Positions 45,184 to 57,994 of a stretch of DNA of 64,000 bases are shown here, piece after piece (positions within the stretch are counted from its first letter, which is position 1; each line of letters starts with the position of its first letter). The notes beneath the pieces are model-generated. The model made no database searches, had not been told where the DNA came from, and saw nothing but the letters and a program-made list of their open reading frames with translations. Source of the DNA: Ideonella aquatica (GTDB lineage Bacteria; Pseudomonadota; Gammaproteobacteria; Burkholderiales; Burkholderiaceae_C). Position numbers and translations under genes: made by a program. The stretch lies in contig NZ_JAGQDE010000013.1 of NCBI RefSeq assembly GCF_018069755.1, positions 62,001 to 126,000 of the forward strand, in the 5' to 3' direction.

Positions 45184-46134
45184 TCAGTCCGCCTCCTCCC
45201 CTGTCTCCGTCCCCCCACTGATCTCCCCCACCAGCTCCGCCAGCACCCCCCGCCCGCTCTCCAGCAGGAAGTAGCGGAAGGCCTCGGCCGCCGGTGACAG
45301 CTCGGTGCCGCTGCTGCGCACCAGGTGCCAGCGGCGCAGCAGCGGCAGGTCTTCCATCGCGGGCGTGGCGATCAGGCCGTGCTGCAGTTCCAGCGCCACG
45401 GTGTGGCGCGACAGCAGGCTCACGCCCAGGCCGGCCATCACGGCCTGCTTGATGGCTTCGTCGCTGGGGATCTCCATCAGCGACACCGGCTGCACGTGGT
45501 GGGCGCGCAGGAATTCTTCCATCGCGGCGCGGGTGCCCGAGCCGGCTTCGCGCACGATCAGCGTTTCGCGCGCCAGCGCGGCCACCGGCACATGGGCCAG
45601 CGCGGTGAACGGGTGGTCGGGCGCGGTGACCAGCACCTGCGGGTGCATCGCAAAGGGCTCGGCGCGGTTGGGCCAGTCGGCGGGGGCGCGGCCCATCACG
45701 GCCATGTCCACCTCGCGCGCCTGCATCGCAGCGACCAGCTGGGCGCGGTTGCCCAGGCGCAGCGTGACCTGCACGCCCGGGTGCTCGGCGCGAAAGCGCG
45801 CCAGCAGCGTGGGCAGGAAGTACTTGGCCGGGCCCAGCATGCCGATGCTCAGGCGGCCCGATGCCACCTGCTTGTAGCGCGCCATCAGGTCCTGGGTTTC
45901 CTTCAGCAGCGCCAGCATGCGCCGGGCCTGCATCAGGAACTGCTCGCCGGCCATGGACAGGCTCAGGCCGCGGCCCTGGCGGTCAAACAGGCGCAGGCCC
46001 ACCTGCGACTCGATCTCGCGCAGCTGCATCGACACCGCCTGCGGCGTCAGGTGCAGCACGTCGGACGCGCGCTGCACGCTGTTGTGGCGCGCCACCTCGG
46101 TGAACACGCGCAGCTGTCTGAAAGTGATATTCAT
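45184..46134 (-). CDS. cbbR: CbbR, LysR-type regulator of the RuBisCO operon
   Basis: This 316-residue LysR-type protein starts at the ATG at 46134 (a TTG precedes it in frame). The HTH is RQLRVFTEVARHNSVQRAS with AVSMQLREIESQVGLRLFDR (about residues 6-55), and the effector domain follows (SGRLSIGMLGPAKYFLPTLL). The sequence and its divergent position 126 bases from cbbL identify it as CbbR. CbbR activates Calvin-cycle genes in response to metabolites such as phosphoenolpyruvate, RuBP or NADPH, depending on species. The C-terminal tail is Glu/Thr-rich. Confidence 0.9.
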   Translation of the reverse strand: MNITFRQLRVFTEVARHNSVQRASDVLHLTPQAVSMQLREIESQVGLRLFDRQGRGLSLSMAGEQFLMQARRMLALLKETQDLMARYKQVASGRLSIGMLGPAKYFLPTLLARFRAEHPGVQVTLRLGNRAQLVAAMQAREVDMAVMGRAPADWPNRAEPFAMHPQVLVTAPDHPFTALAHVPVAALARETLIVREAGSGTRAAMEEFLRAHHVQPVSLMEIPSDEAIKQAVMAGLGVSLLSRHTVALELQHGLIATPAMEDLPLLRRWHLVRSSGTELSPAAEAFRYFLLESGRGVLAELVGEISGGTETGEEAD

Positions 46135-47745
<1,611 letters not shown>

Positions 47746-47769
47746 GCCCGCACCTAGGAGACACCCACC

Positions 47770-48210
47770 ATGATGACCAACCCCGCCGGCCGCGTGACCC
47801 AGGGCCAGTTCAGCTTTCTGCCCGACCTGAGCGACGCCGAGATCACCCAGCAGATCGCCTACGGCCTGTCCAAGGGCTACGCCTGGAGCGTGGAATACAC
47901 CGACGACCCGCACCCGCGCAACACCTACTGGGAGATGTTCGGCATGCCGATGTTCGACCTGGAGGATGCGGCCGGCGTGATGATGGAACTCAAGGCCTGC
48001 CGCGAGACCTTCCCCCAGCACTACATCCGCCTGATGGCTTTTGATTCCACCCGCGGCATCGAGTCGATCGCGATGAGCTTCATCGTCAACCGGCCCAGCA
48101 CCGAGCCCGGCTTCGGCATCGTGCGACAGGAGGCCGATGGGCGCTCGATGCGCTACACCGTTCACTCCTACGCCACCGACCGGCCCGAGGCCGAGCGCTA
48201 CGCGGGCTGA
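47770..48210 (+). CDS. cbbS: RuBisCO small subunit, red type with C-terminal extension
   Basis: This 146-residue small chain begins with two Met codons (47770, 47773) after [24 protein letters not shown] and the [20 protein letters not shown] segment are diagnostic of form IC/ID. The C-terminal segment after residue about 110 ([20 protein letters not shown]) is the extra hairpin of red-type small subunits that fills the central solvent channel. The spacing to cbbL (24 bases) and cbbX (11 bases) indicates one operon. Confidence 0.95.
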   Translation: MMTNPAGRVTQGQFSFLPDLSDAEITQQIAYGLSKGYAWSVEYTDDPHPRNTYWEMFGMPMFDLEDAAGVMMELKACRETFPQHYIRLMAFDSTRGIESIAMSFIVNRPSTEPGFGIVRQEADGRSMRYTVHSYATDRPEAERYAG

Positions 48211-48221
48211 GGACGGTAGTC

Positions 48222-49163
48222 ATGAATGCTCCGCTGTACCGCATCCCTGGGGCCACACTGGCGCCTGCCAGTGCAGCCGATGACCCGACGGCCCCGCCCC
48301 CGCGCACCGTCGGCGAGGTACTGGCGCACAGCGGCATCGAATCCGTGCTGGACGAGCTGGACCATGACCTGGTCGGCCTGGTGCCGGTCAAATCCCGCAT
48401 CCGCGACATCGCCGCGCTGCTGGTGATCGACCGGCTGCGCGCCCAGCACGGGCTGGCGGCGCAGCCGCCGTCGCTGCACATGTGCTTCACCGGCAACCCC
48501 GGCACCGGCAAGACCACGGTGGCGCTGCGCATGGCCGAGATCCTGCACCGGCTGGGCTATGTGCGCCGGCCGCAGGTGGTGAGTGTCACCCGCGACGACC
48601 TGGTGGGCCAGTACATCGGCCACACCGCGCCCAAGACCAAGGAGGTGCTGAAGAAAGCCATGGGCGGCGTGCTCTTCATCGACGAGGCCTACTACCTGTA
48701 CCGCCCCGAGAACGAGCGCGACTACGGCCAGGAAGCGATCGAGATCCTGCTGCAGGTGATGGAGAACCAGCGCGACGACCTGGTGGTCATCCTGGCCGGC
48801 TACGAGGACCGGATGAACACCTTCTTCCAGAGCAACCCCGGCATGAGCTCGCGCATCGCCCACCACCTGGCCTTCCCCGACTACTCGGTGGAGGAGCTGC
48901 TGCAGATTGCCGACCGCATGCTCAGCCAGTCGCACTACCGCTTTGGCGACGGCGCGCCCGAAGCCTTCGAGGCCTACCTGCGCCGGCGCGTGCAGCAGCC
49001 GCACTTTGCCAATGCGCGCAGCGTGCGCAATGCGCTGGACCGCTCGCGTCTGCGCCAGGCCAGCCGCCTGTACGCCGACCGCGAGCGGGTGCTGGACGCC
49101 ACCGAGCTGTCCACCATCGCCGACGTCGACATCCTGGCCAGCCGGGTGTTTGCCGCGGGCTGA
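48222..49163 (+). CDS. cbbX: CbbX, AAA+ red-type RuBisCO activase
   Basis: This 313-residue AAA+ ATPase has Walker [21 protein letters not shown] (near residue 90), Walker [13 protein letters not shown] and sensor/arginine-finger regions ([11 protein letters not shown]). CbbX removes inhibitory sugar phosphates from red-type RuBisCO by pulling on the large-subunit C-terminus. It is the partner expected for form IC enzymes. The start at 48222 lies 11 bases after cbbS. No other Calvin-cycle genes (cbbF, cbbP and so on) follow; the next genes are on the opposite strand. Confidence 0.95.
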   Translation: MNAPLYRIPGATLAPASAADDPTAPPPRTVGEVLAHSGIESVLDELDHDLVGLVPVKSRIRDIAALLVIDRLRAQHGLAAQPPSLHMCFTGNPGTGKTTVALRMAEILHRLGYVRRPQVVSVTRDDLVGQYIGHTAPKTKEVLKKAMGGVLFIDEAYYLYRPENERDYGQEAIEILLQVMENQRDDLVVILAGYEDRMNTFFQSNPGMSSRIAHHLAFPDYSVEELLQIADRMLSQSHYRFGDGAPEAFEAYLRRRVQQPHFANARSVRNALDRSRLRQASRLYADRERVLDATELSTIADVDILASRVFAAG

Positions 49164-49167
49164 CCTG

Positions 49168-49767
49168 TCAGCTGAGCCAGCGCGCCGCCCAGTCGCCGCC
49201 CCAGGTCCAGGCCCACGCCACCAGGCCAGCCGTGACCAGCACCGCCAGCGCGGCGCCGGCCAGGCCCAGCGCCACCGCCAGCCCGTCGCGGAACACCAGG
49301 CCCAGGCCGATCAGCACCAGCGCCAGCGAGGGCAGCAGGTTGCCGAACGGAATGGGCAGCAGCACGATCAGCGCCATCAGGCCCACCACCGCCGCCAGCG
49401 CCGGGTGCCAGCGCGCGGCGGTGAGTGTGTCCAGCCGCTGCCGCGCATGGCGGCCGGCCAGCGCATAGGCGGTGGCCAGCCCATGCAGCACGCGGCGCGC
49501 CCAGGGGCCGGGCAGCTCCAGCGCCGCCACGCGCGGCGGCAGGCCTTCGCCCTGGCCGCGCCACATGGCCAGCGACAGCGCGGCCATGCCCAGGCTCAGC
49601 ACCGTGCCCACGCCCGGTACCGGCAGCAGACAGGGCATGGCCAGCAGCATCAGCAGCGCGCCCTGGGCCTCGGGGCCGTGGGCCTGGGCCAGCGTCTGCA
49701 TCGTCACCCGCTCGCGCCCCAGCGACTCGGCGGCGTCGCGCAGGCGCTGCGCGATCGGCGGCGTCAT
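49168..49767 (-). CDS. ExoD-family membrane protein
   Basis: This 199-residue protein with several hydrophobic helices begins at the ATG at 49767. The motif LMLLAMPCLLPVPGVGTVLS and the C-terminal LLPIPFGNLLPSLALVLIGLG match the exopolysaccharide synthesis ExoD family, whose precise function is unclear. The gene overlaps the upstream 133-residue membrane protein gene by 4 bases (ATGA) and ends four bases after the convergent cbbX stop. Confidence 0.8.
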   Translation of the reverse strand: MTPPIAQRLRDAAESLGRERVTMQTLAQAHGPEAQGALLMLLAMPCLLPVPGVGTVLSLGMAALSLAMWRGQGEGLPPRVAALELPGPWARRVLHGLATAYALAGRHARQRLDTLTAARWHPALAAVVGLMALIVLLPIPFGNLLPSLALVLIGLGLVFRDGLAVALGLAGAALAVLVTAGLVAWAWTWGGDWAARWLS

Positions 49768-50165
49768 GCCGCGCTGCCCGCCACCAGCGTGGGCGCGCGC
49801 CGCCGCCACAGCGCGATCAGCCCGTGCAGGCCCGCGCCCAGCAGCACCAGCAGCAGGCTGACCAAGCCCCACAGCACCCAGCTCAGCACCGTCAGCCCGG
49901 TGGCCAACGCTGGCGCGGCCGACAGCGTGGCGTCCACCCAGGGGCCCAGCCAGGCCACCAGGTCGCCCAGCGCGCCCACCACATCCAGCGGCACCCAGTC
50001 GGCCAGCCAGGCGGGCAGCGACAGCAGGCTGCCTGGTTCGGTGCCGCCGGTCAGGGCCCCGGCGCTGTTCAGGCTCCAGGTGGCCAGCGCATGCACGGCC
50101 CAGACGAGCAAGGACCAGCCGACGAAAACGGCGGCGACCAGAGACCAACTGAGGGCGTAGACCAT
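49764..50165 (-). CDS. Small membrane protein co-transcribed with ExoD-like gene
   Basis: This 133-residue protein has an N-terminal helix (about residues 4-28), further hydrophobic stretches (about 75-90 and 90-115) and a basic C-terminus (ALWRRRAP). The ATG at 50165 begins the hydrophobic region; longer frames add Arg-rich sequence. No family was recognised. The ATGA overlap with the ExoD-like gene argues for joint function at the membrane. Confidence 0.65.
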   Translation of the reverse strand: MVYALSWSLVAAVFVGWSLLVWAVHALATWSLNSAGALTGGTEPGSLLSLPAWLADWVPLDVVGALGDLVAWLGPWVDATLSAAPALATGLTVLSWVLWGLVSLLLVLLGAGLHGLIALWRRRAPTLVAGSAA

Positions 50166-50385
50166 GGTGTGTGCGGGAGGCGACAGTAGGACTCCAGCAG
50201 TGTGGGGGCGCCGCAGCGCGGTACAAGCCAGGCCGCGCCTGAGCATGGCTTCGGTTTTTCCGCAGCGCGCCGCCGCCGGTTTTTTCGAAGCCCCTGCGCG
50301 GAAAAGCCTGCTGGATCCGGCCCCCGGCCACCACCACATTCCAGCCGTCCGGCGATTGCCGGCCCCTTCACCGAGGAGACACGCC

Positions 50386-50814
50386 ATGCGCAGCTACCCC
50401 ACCGACAGCCCCCAGGCCGCCGCCCGCATCCTGGCGCTGACCGCCACCGCCGACGGCCTGGTCGATCCCGCCGAGCTGGACTGGATCGACCAGCACGGCG
50501 TGCACCAGGCGCTGGGCCTGTCGCGCTCGTCGCTGCTGGCGCTGCTGGCGGCCCACATCCGTGAGCTGCGCGAGGTGGGCCACTGGGTCGACCCCGACAT
50601 CTGCCCCTTCGACGAGCGCACCCTGGCCGACCTGATGGCCGAGATCCAGGACCCGGCGTTGCGCCGCCGCCTGCTGGGCCTGTGCGTGGCGCTGGCCCAG
50701 GCCGATGAGTTCGTGGCCGAGGCCGAGTCGGCGGTGCTGGTGGCCGCGGTCGAGCACTGGGGGCTGCAGCACGCGATGGTGCGCACCGACGCGCCCGCCC
50801 TGGCCAGCGGCTGA
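50386..50814 (+). CDS. TerB-like cytoplasmic protein
   Basis: This 142-residue, mostly helical protein starts at the ATG at 50386 behind GAGGAG. The paired acidic motifs LALTATADGLVDPAELDWI and LCVALAQADEFVAEAE resemble the TerB/DjlA-type metal-binding fold (A-D-G-x-x-x-x-x-E). A role in tellurite resistance is not implied, since no other ter genes are present. It is divergent from the membrane-protein gene (220 bases) and precedes a small secreted protein. Confidence 0.7.
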   Translation: MRSYPTDSPQAAARILALTATADGLVDPAELDWIDQHGVHQALGLSRSSLLALLAAHIRELREVGHWVDPDICPFDERTLADLMAEIQDPALRRRLLGLCVALAQADEFVAEAESAVLVAAVEHWGLQHAMVRTDAPALASG

Positions 50815-50891
50815 GCCGCCTTCAGACAACGGTCAGCAGCGCCAGGGACACTCCGCGGGTGCAGCCGCGTCCGGTTGCGACCGGAGTCCCG

Positions 50892-51563
50892 ATGCGCCTC
50901 ACCGCCCCCCTTCTGTCCGCCCTGGCCCTGGCGGCCAGCCTGGCCGCCTCGCTGCCCGCCCAGGCAGCCAAGGCCAACCTGCTGGTCAACGGCGACTTCT
51001 CGGCCGACACCACCGGCTGGAGCGGCGCCACGCTGAGCGATGGCCGGCCGCTGCTGAACCTGTTTGTCGATGCGGGCGGTGAGCTGGTCTACCAGGCCCG
51101 CTATGACCGCTGCGAGCCCGGCGACCAGCCGGCCTGCAAGCAGTACCCGATGTCGCCGCTGCTGTCGCAGGCGGTGACGCTGACGGCCGGCACCTACAAG
51201 CTCAGCTGGTACCAGCACAACGACGGCAAGCAGATCGGCCCGATCAACGCCTTTGACGTGCGCGTGCTCGATCCTGGCGAACCGCTGTATGTGCAGGACC
51301 CGGCCACCGGCTACTACGTGCGCACGCCGCCGGACATGCAGGGCGAGATCCTGGTGATCGATCCGGTCACCAACCGCTGGGTCACCGCGCCGCCGGCCAC
51401 CCACACCCTGAAGTTCAAGGCGCCGGTGGACGGCGTCTACACCATCTACCTGGGTCTGCACGGCGTGGGCCGCCTGGTCGACACCGGCCTGCCCTACGAC
51501 ACCGTGTGGATCGACCAGGTCAAGCTGAGCAAGGTCTGCAAGAAGAACCAGCCGGCCTGCTGA
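50892..51563 (+). CDS. Secreted protein with carbohydrate-binding-like (DUF642-type) fold
   Basis: This 223-residue protein has a signal peptide (about residues 1-26, LPAQAAKA). The mature start KANLLVNGDFSADTTGWSG is the hallmark N-D-F-S pattern of DUF642/CBM-like beta-sandwich domains, common in secreted proteins that bind sugars or the cell wall. Two pairs of cysteines are visible (RCEPGDQPAC near residue 75, KVCKKNQPAC at the C-terminus). No catalytic motif is seen. It ends 10 bases before the convergent katG stop. Confidence 0.7.
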   Translation: MRLTAPLLSALALAASLAASLPAQAAKANLLVNGDFSADTTGWSGATLSDGRPLLNLFVDAGGELVYQARYDRCEPGDQPACKQYPMSPLLSQAVTLTAGTYKLSWYQHNDGKQIGPINAFDVRVLDPGEPLYVQDPATGYYVRTPPDMQGEILVIDPVTNRWVTAPPATHTLKFKAPVDGVYTIYLGLHGVGRLVDTGLPYDTVWIDQVKLSKVCKKNQPAC

Positions 51564-51573
51564 GCCTGCGGCG

Positions 51574-53868
<2,295 letters not shown>

Positions 53869-53900
53869 TCAATGCAATAGCCGCGGCCTCCCAGACTGGC

Positions 53901-54545
53901 TCAGCGCGGCGCGTCGGGCTGCTTCGACGGCGCCGCGTCGGCAAAGGCCGGCAGCTTCGCGCAGGCCGCATCCACCGCGCTGATCAGCGGCCAGCGCGAC
54001 AGGTCCACGCCGAAGCGCCGGGCGCTTTCCACCTGGGGCACCAGGTAGACATCGGCCAGCGTGGGCGTGGGACCGAAGCAGTAGGCACCGCGCGTGGTGT
54101 CGGCCGCCAGCAGCGCCTCGATCGCGTCGAAGCCGGCGCTGATCCAGGTGCCGCACCAGGCGTTGATGGCGGCCTCGTCGCAGCCGAACTGCTGGCGCAG
54201 GGTTTCCAGGATGCGGCGGTTGTTGATGGGGTGGATGTCGCAGCCCACGATGGCCGCCAGCGCGCGTACGCGGGCGCGGGCGTCGGGGTCGGTGGGCAGC
54301 AGCGGCGGCGTGGGGTGGCGCTCTTCCAGCCACTCGATGATGGCGGGCGACTGGATCAGCACCTGGCCATCGTCCAGCACCAGCGCCGGCACCAGCTGCT
54401 GCGGGTTGACGGCCTTGAAGGCGTCCTGCAGGTGCTGCTCGGTACGCAGGTCCACCGCGATGTACTCGGGTGACAGGCCCTTGAGGTTCAGCGCGATGCG
54501 CAGGCGGTGCGAGGTGCCGCTGCGAAAGAAGTTGAACAACTTCAT
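53901..54545 (-). CDS. nagL: Maleylpyruvate isomerase, glutathione-dependent (zeta-class GST)
   Basis: This 214-residue zeta-class GST has an N-terminal thioredoxin fold beginning KLFNFFRSGTSHRLRIALN, the active-site region of maleylacetoacetate/maleylpyruvate isomerases, and the pair PQQLVPALVLDDGQVLIQS. In this gentisate operon its substrate is maleylpyruvate, converted to fumarylpyruvate. Sequence alone would not separate it from maleylacetoacetate isomerase (MaiA); the context decides. It overlaps the hydrolase gene upstream by 4 bases and is the last gene of the operon. Confidence 0.85.
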   Translation of the reverse strand: MKLFNFFRSGTSHRLRIALNLKGLSPEYIAVDLRTEQHLQDAFKAVNPQQLVPALVLDDGQVLIQSPAIIEWLEERHPTPPLLPTDPDARARVRALAAIVGCDIHPINNRRILETLRQQFGCDEAAINAWCGTWISAGFDAIEALLAADTTRGAYCFGPTPTLADVYLVPQVESARRFGVDLSRWPLISAVDAACAKLPAFADAAPSKQPDAPR

Positions 54546-55243
54546 TCGGCGGGGCCCACCACCAGCTTGACCGTGCCCACGCCTTCGACCGAGCCCTCGA
54601 TCACATCACCGGCCACCACCGGCCCCACGCCTTCGGGCGTGCCGGTGTAGATCAGATCACCCGGCTGCAGGTGATAGAACAGCGACAGGTCGGCAATGAT
54701 CTCGCGGATGTTCCAGATCAGCTTGTCCACGTTGGACTGCTGGCGCACCTGGCCGTTCACGCTCATCGCCAGCGCGCCATGGTCCAGCACCACGCCAGGC
54801 AACGGCTTGATCGGCGCGCAGACCGACGAGCCTTCCACATCCTTGCCCAGGTCCCAGGGGCGGCCCTTGTCGCGCGCCACCAGCTGCAGGTCGCGCCGGG
54901 TCATGTCCAGGCCGCAGGCGTAGCCGTAGACCAGTTCGTGGGCCTGCTCGGCCGGTACGCGAAAGCCGGCCTGGCCGATGGCCAGCACCAGCTCCATCTC
55001 GTGGTGAAAGTTTTGCGTCTCGCTGGGATAGGGCACTTCTGAGCCCGACTCCACCAGCGTGCTGGGCGACTTGGTGAAATAGAACGGCCGCTCCACGCTC
55101 TTGTCCACCGGCTTGCCCATCTCCACCGCATGCGCGTGGTAGTTGCGGCCGACAAAGAACAGGCGGTTCACGGGAAAGCGCTCGGCGCGGCCCTCGATGG
55201 GCAGCGAGGCAACGGGCGGCGGGGGGAACAGGTAGGTGGTCAT
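54542..55243 (-). CDS. nagK: Fumarylpyruvate hydrolase (FAH family)
   Basis: This 233-residue FAH-family hydrolase carries LFFVGRNYHAHAVEMGKP at the N-terminus, the metal-binding ELVLAIGQAG region, and GDLIYTGTPEGVGPVVAGD near the C-terminus. It cleaves fumarylpyruvate to fumarate and pyruvate, the final step of the gentisate pathway. It lies nine bases after the gentisate dioxygenase stop and overlaps the isomerase gene. Other FAH hydrolases act on related 2-oxo acids, so the substrate is assigned from context. Confidence 0.87.
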   Translation of the reverse strand: MTTYLFPPPPVASLPIEGRAERFPVNRLFFVGRNYHAHAVEMGKPVDKSVERPFYFTKSPSTLVESGSEVPYPSETQNFHHEMELVLAIGQAGFRVPAEQAHELVYGYACGLDMTRRDLQLVARDKGRPWDLGKDVEGSSVCAPIKPLPGVVLDHGALAMSVNGQVRQQSNVDKLIWNIREIIADLSLFYHLQPGDLIYTGTPEGVGPVVAGDVIEGSVEGVGTVKLVVGPAE

Positions 55244-55252
55244 GGTCAGGGA

Positions 55253-56290
55253 TTACGAACGCACTTCATAGACGCCCAGCTTGCGGTGCAGCGGGCTCTC
55301 GTCGGCGATGAAGACAAAGCTGGGCGCGTCAGCGCGGGTGTTGCGCAGCGTGATCGGCGTGTAGCCGGGGGCGCAGCAGGTGTCGGCCTCGGCCAGCGTG
55401 AAGCGCTGCTCGTCGATCGACACCTCGGCGCCGCCTTCGATCAGGTGGAACACGCTGGCGGGCGAGCGCGCGGGCAGCTGCAGGGTCTGGCCCGGGCGCA
55501 GCATCAGCGCGTAGAAGCCCAGGATGTTCTCGGCGTCGCCGCCGGTCTCGGGGTTGACGTAGGTGACCTGCACGCACTCGGTATCGGGCTGGTCGGCGGC
55601 CAGCGCCTGCAGCGCGGCGCGCGCCTCGGCCCAGGGGTAGCGCAGCATCGGGTAGCGCTTGTCGCTGCGCTGGAACACGGTGGTGGGCATCAGGCCGCCG
55701 CGGGCGTAGGCCTGGTCACCGCGGCCCTGCTTGACCTGCTGGCGCTGGCCTTCGATGGCGTAGCTGGCCTCGAGGTAGTAGACGATCGGCAGGTCCAGCA
55801 CATCCAGCCAGACCACCGGCTCGGTGCCGTCGTGGCCGTGTTCGTGCCACAGGCCGGTGGGGGTGAGGATCAGGTCGCCGCGGGCCATCGGGCACTTCTC
55901 GCCATCCACCGTGGTGTAGGCGCCCTCGCCCTCGACGATCATGCGCACCGCATTGGGCGTGTGGCGGTGGCTGGGCGCCCACTCGCCGGGCAGCAGCAGC
56001 TGCATGCCCAGGTACATCGCGGCGCTGGCCTTCATGTTGTCCAGGCCGTGGCCGGGGTTGGCCAGCACCAGCACGCGGCGCTCGGCCTTTTCCATCGGGG
56101 TGAGCTCGCCCGCGCGCATCAGCAGCGGGCGCAGCTGCTGGTAGTTCCAGTAGGTGGGCTTGGTGTTGGGGCGCGGCTTGCCCGGCGGCAACACGGCGCG
56201 CAGGCTGGGCCACAGCGGCACCAGGTTCTGCGCGCGCAGCGCCTCCAGGTATTCCGCGGGCAGGTCTTCCAGGCGTCCGAGTTCGTTCAT
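55253..56290 (-). CDS. Gentisate 1,2-dioxygenase
   Basis: This 345-residue bicupin starts at the ATG at 56290. The iron-binding cupin 1 carries His108 and His110 (APSHRHTPNAVRMIVEGEG) and the third His near LWHEHGHDG (149-153). The second cupin is degenerate (ASVFHLIEGGAEVSIDEQ). The enzyme opens the gentisate ring to maleylpyruvate using Fe(II) and O2. Length and sequence match the 340-350-residue GDO family. Flanking hydroxylase, isomerase and hydrolase genes complete the pathway. Confidence 0.93.
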   Translation of the reverse strand: MNELGRLEDLPAEYLEALRAQNLVPLWPSLRAVLPPGKPRPNTKPTYWNYQQLRPLLMRAGELTPMEKAERRVLVLANPGHGLDNMKASAAMYLGMQLLLPGEWAPSHRHTPNAVRMIVEGEGAYTTVDGEKCPMARGDLILTPTGLWHEHGHDGTEPVVWLDVLDLPIVYYLEASYAIEGQRQQVKQGRGDQAYARGGLMPTTVFQRSDKRYPMLRYPWAEARAALQALAADQPDTECVQVTYVNPETGGDAENILGFYALMLRPGQTLQLPARSPASVFHLIEGGAEVSIDEQRFTLAEADTCCAPGYTPITLRNTRADAPSFVFIADESPLHRKLGVYEVRS

Positions 56291-56300
56291 CGTGGTCTCC

Positions 56301-57500
56301 TTACTTGGCCAGGCAGTTGTCGACGTTCCAGCCGTACAGCCATTCCATCGCGTCGTAGAAGCGCTCCTGCGAGCGGCCCTTCCACAGCGAGTTGCGCACC
56401 AGGCGCTCCACGCCGGCCGCGTGGTACAGCCGGCCCATCTCGCGGCCCGACAGCACGATGCGCGCGGTGCGCGCCACGCGGCTGTCCTGGTAGAGCTGCA
56501 GCGCCTTGTCCCAGTCGTTGTCGTGCACGCGCAGGGCCTCGCCCAGCGTGACGGCGTCTTCCAGCGCCATGCAGGCGCCCTGGGCCATGTACTGCGTGGT
56601 GGGGTGGGCGGCGTCGCCCAGGATGGTGGCGCGGCCAAACACCCAGGTGCCAATGGGTTCGCGGTCGGCGGTGGCCCAGCGGCGCCAGCTCTTGGGCAGG
56701 TCGATCAGCTGGCGCGGCTTGGCGGCAATGCCCTGGAAGTAGCTCTGCACCTCTTCCTTGCTGCCATCGGTGACACCCCATTCTTCCTGCTGGCGGCTGT
56801 GGAAGGTGACCACCACGTTGTACTGCTCGCCGCCGCGCAGCGGGTAGTGCACCAGGTGGCACTTGGGGCCGGCCCACAGGCTGGCGGCGTTCCACTGCAG
56901 GTTCTCAGGGAAGTCCTGCTTGTCGATCACCGCGCGGTAGACCACATGGCCGGTCACCCGCGGCGGATCATTCACGTACTGCGCGCGCACCACGCTCTTG
57001 CCGCCATCGGCACCAATCAGCGCCTGGCCCGCCCAGCGCTTGCCGTTCTGGTCGATCGCGGTGACCACGCCACCGTCCTGCTCCACCTTCACGATGCGGG
57101 TGCTGGTGAAGAACTCCACGTTGGGGCTCTCCTGCACGCCTTCCAGCAGCGAGGTGTGGATGTCCACCCGGTGAATCACCGCATACGGGTTGCCGAAGCG
57201 CTGGCGGAAGGCCTCGCCGGTTTCCAGGCGGCCGATCAGCGACTCGTCGATCGCGTCGTGCATCACCATGCAGTCGGTGTAGACCGCCCGGCCGCGCGCC
57301 TTGTCGCCCACGCCCAGCGCATCAAAGGCATGGAAGGCGTTGGGGCCCAGCTGGATGCCGGCGCCGATCTCACCGATCTGCTCGGCCTGCTCGAACACCT
57401 GCACCTTGAAGCCGCGCTTGAGCAGCGCCAGCGCGGCGGCGAGGCCGCCGATGCCGCCGCCGGAGACCAGCACGGGCAGGTTGTGAGGGGAAGGCGTCAT
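56301..57500 (-). CDS. 3-hydroxybenzoate 6-monooxygenase (FAD-dependent)
   Basis: This 399-residue group A flavoprotein hydroxylase has an N-terminal FAD motif VSGGGIGGLAAALALLKRG, the NADH-linked DG motif QALIGADGGKSVVR and FGRATILGDAAHPTTQYMAQ. It converts 3-hydroxybenzoate to gentisate, which the downstream dioxygenase uses. Length and domain order match MhbM/NagX-type enzymes, but salicylate 5-hydroxylation cannot be excluded from sequence alone. It is the first gene of the operon, and the MarR-type palindrome lies 30-50 bases upstream of its ATG. Confidence 0.88.
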   Translation of the reverse strand: MTPSPHNLPVLVSGGGIGGLAAALALLKRGFKVQVFEQAEQIGEIGAGIQLGPNAFHAFDALGVGDKARGRAVYTDCMVMHDAIDESLIGRLETGEAFRQRFGNPYAVIHRVDIHTSLLEGVQESPNVEFFTSTRIVKVEQDGGVVTAIDQNGKRWAGQALIGADGGKSVVRAQYVNDPPRVTGHVVYRAVIDKQDFPENLQWNAASLWAGPKCHLVHYPLRGGEQYNVVVTFHSRQQEEWGVTDGSKEEVQSYFQGIAAKPRQLIDLPKSWRRWATADREPIGTWVFGRATILGDAAHPTTQYMAQGACMALEDAVTLGEALRVHDNDWDKALQLYQDSRVARTARIVLSGREMGRLYHAAGVERLVRNSLWKGRSQERFYDAMEWLYGWNVDNCLAK

Positions 57501-57994
57501 GGGGGGCTCCTTGGTTGCTTGCTATGCACATTATCAGTAAGCTGATGATTAGTGTAGGGCGTCGGTGTGGTGAGTGTCAGGATGGGGTTTTCCCTTGGAT
57601 CTTGATCCTATTCGCCCGGGATGGCGGCAGCGGCGCACACCTGCGAACCGCGAGCGCGCCCCCGCGATGGCGGCCGACCAGCATCGCTCTTGTCGGAGAC
57701 GAGTGTCCTCGGCGCTCGACGCCCATGTGGGCAATGGCAAACCTATCCCGTAAGACCTCAACCCTGGCCAGACCCATCTCCACCGCCATCGCCTTGCCAA
57801 TCGCACCCATCCCGGGCAAAGTTGCCGCAGGGAGATGCCGCTTTTGACGGCTGAATACTGCATGACGACACAGCCCACCATGGCCACCGCAACGCTTGGC
57901 GCGGCCCGCACGCCAATGGTTTCGACGACGCTATGTAGACAGCCAGCGTGGCTACGCAGCAAGACTGTCTTCCCAAATTAACGCTAGCACCAAT
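57501..57994. other. Promoter region of the gentisate operon and unresolved sequence
   Basis: These 494 bases separate the gentisate operon from the AT-richer block. The first 60 bases carry the operon's promoter and palindrome. A minus-strand frame (57577-57819) encodes a protein-like sequence (MGAIGKAMAVEMGLARVEVL) that I cannot assign; it lacks a convincing start signal and may be a remnant of a lost gene. Nothing else was recognised. Confidence 0.4.
57530..57549. promoter_or_regulatory. MarR-type palindrome in the gentisate operon promoter
   Basis: ATTATCAG-TAAG-CTGATGAT is a near-perfect inverted repeat, 30-50 bases before the hydroxylase ATG. The ATCAG/CTGAT arms match the style of MarR-family operators that control aromatic-acid operons. 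No marR gene is present in the window, so the regulator must be encoded elsewhere. Confidence 0.5.

Noticed and set aside
44847-45218. A 123-residue minus-strand frame overlapping the decayed antitoxin
   Set aside because: The translation is Arg/His-rich and frame-shifted relative to the clear RHH fragment, so it is a shadow frame.
50386-50814. Tellurite-resistance operon suggested by the TerB-like protein
   Set aside because: Only one TerB-like gene is present and no terZ, terC, terD or terE neighbours exist.
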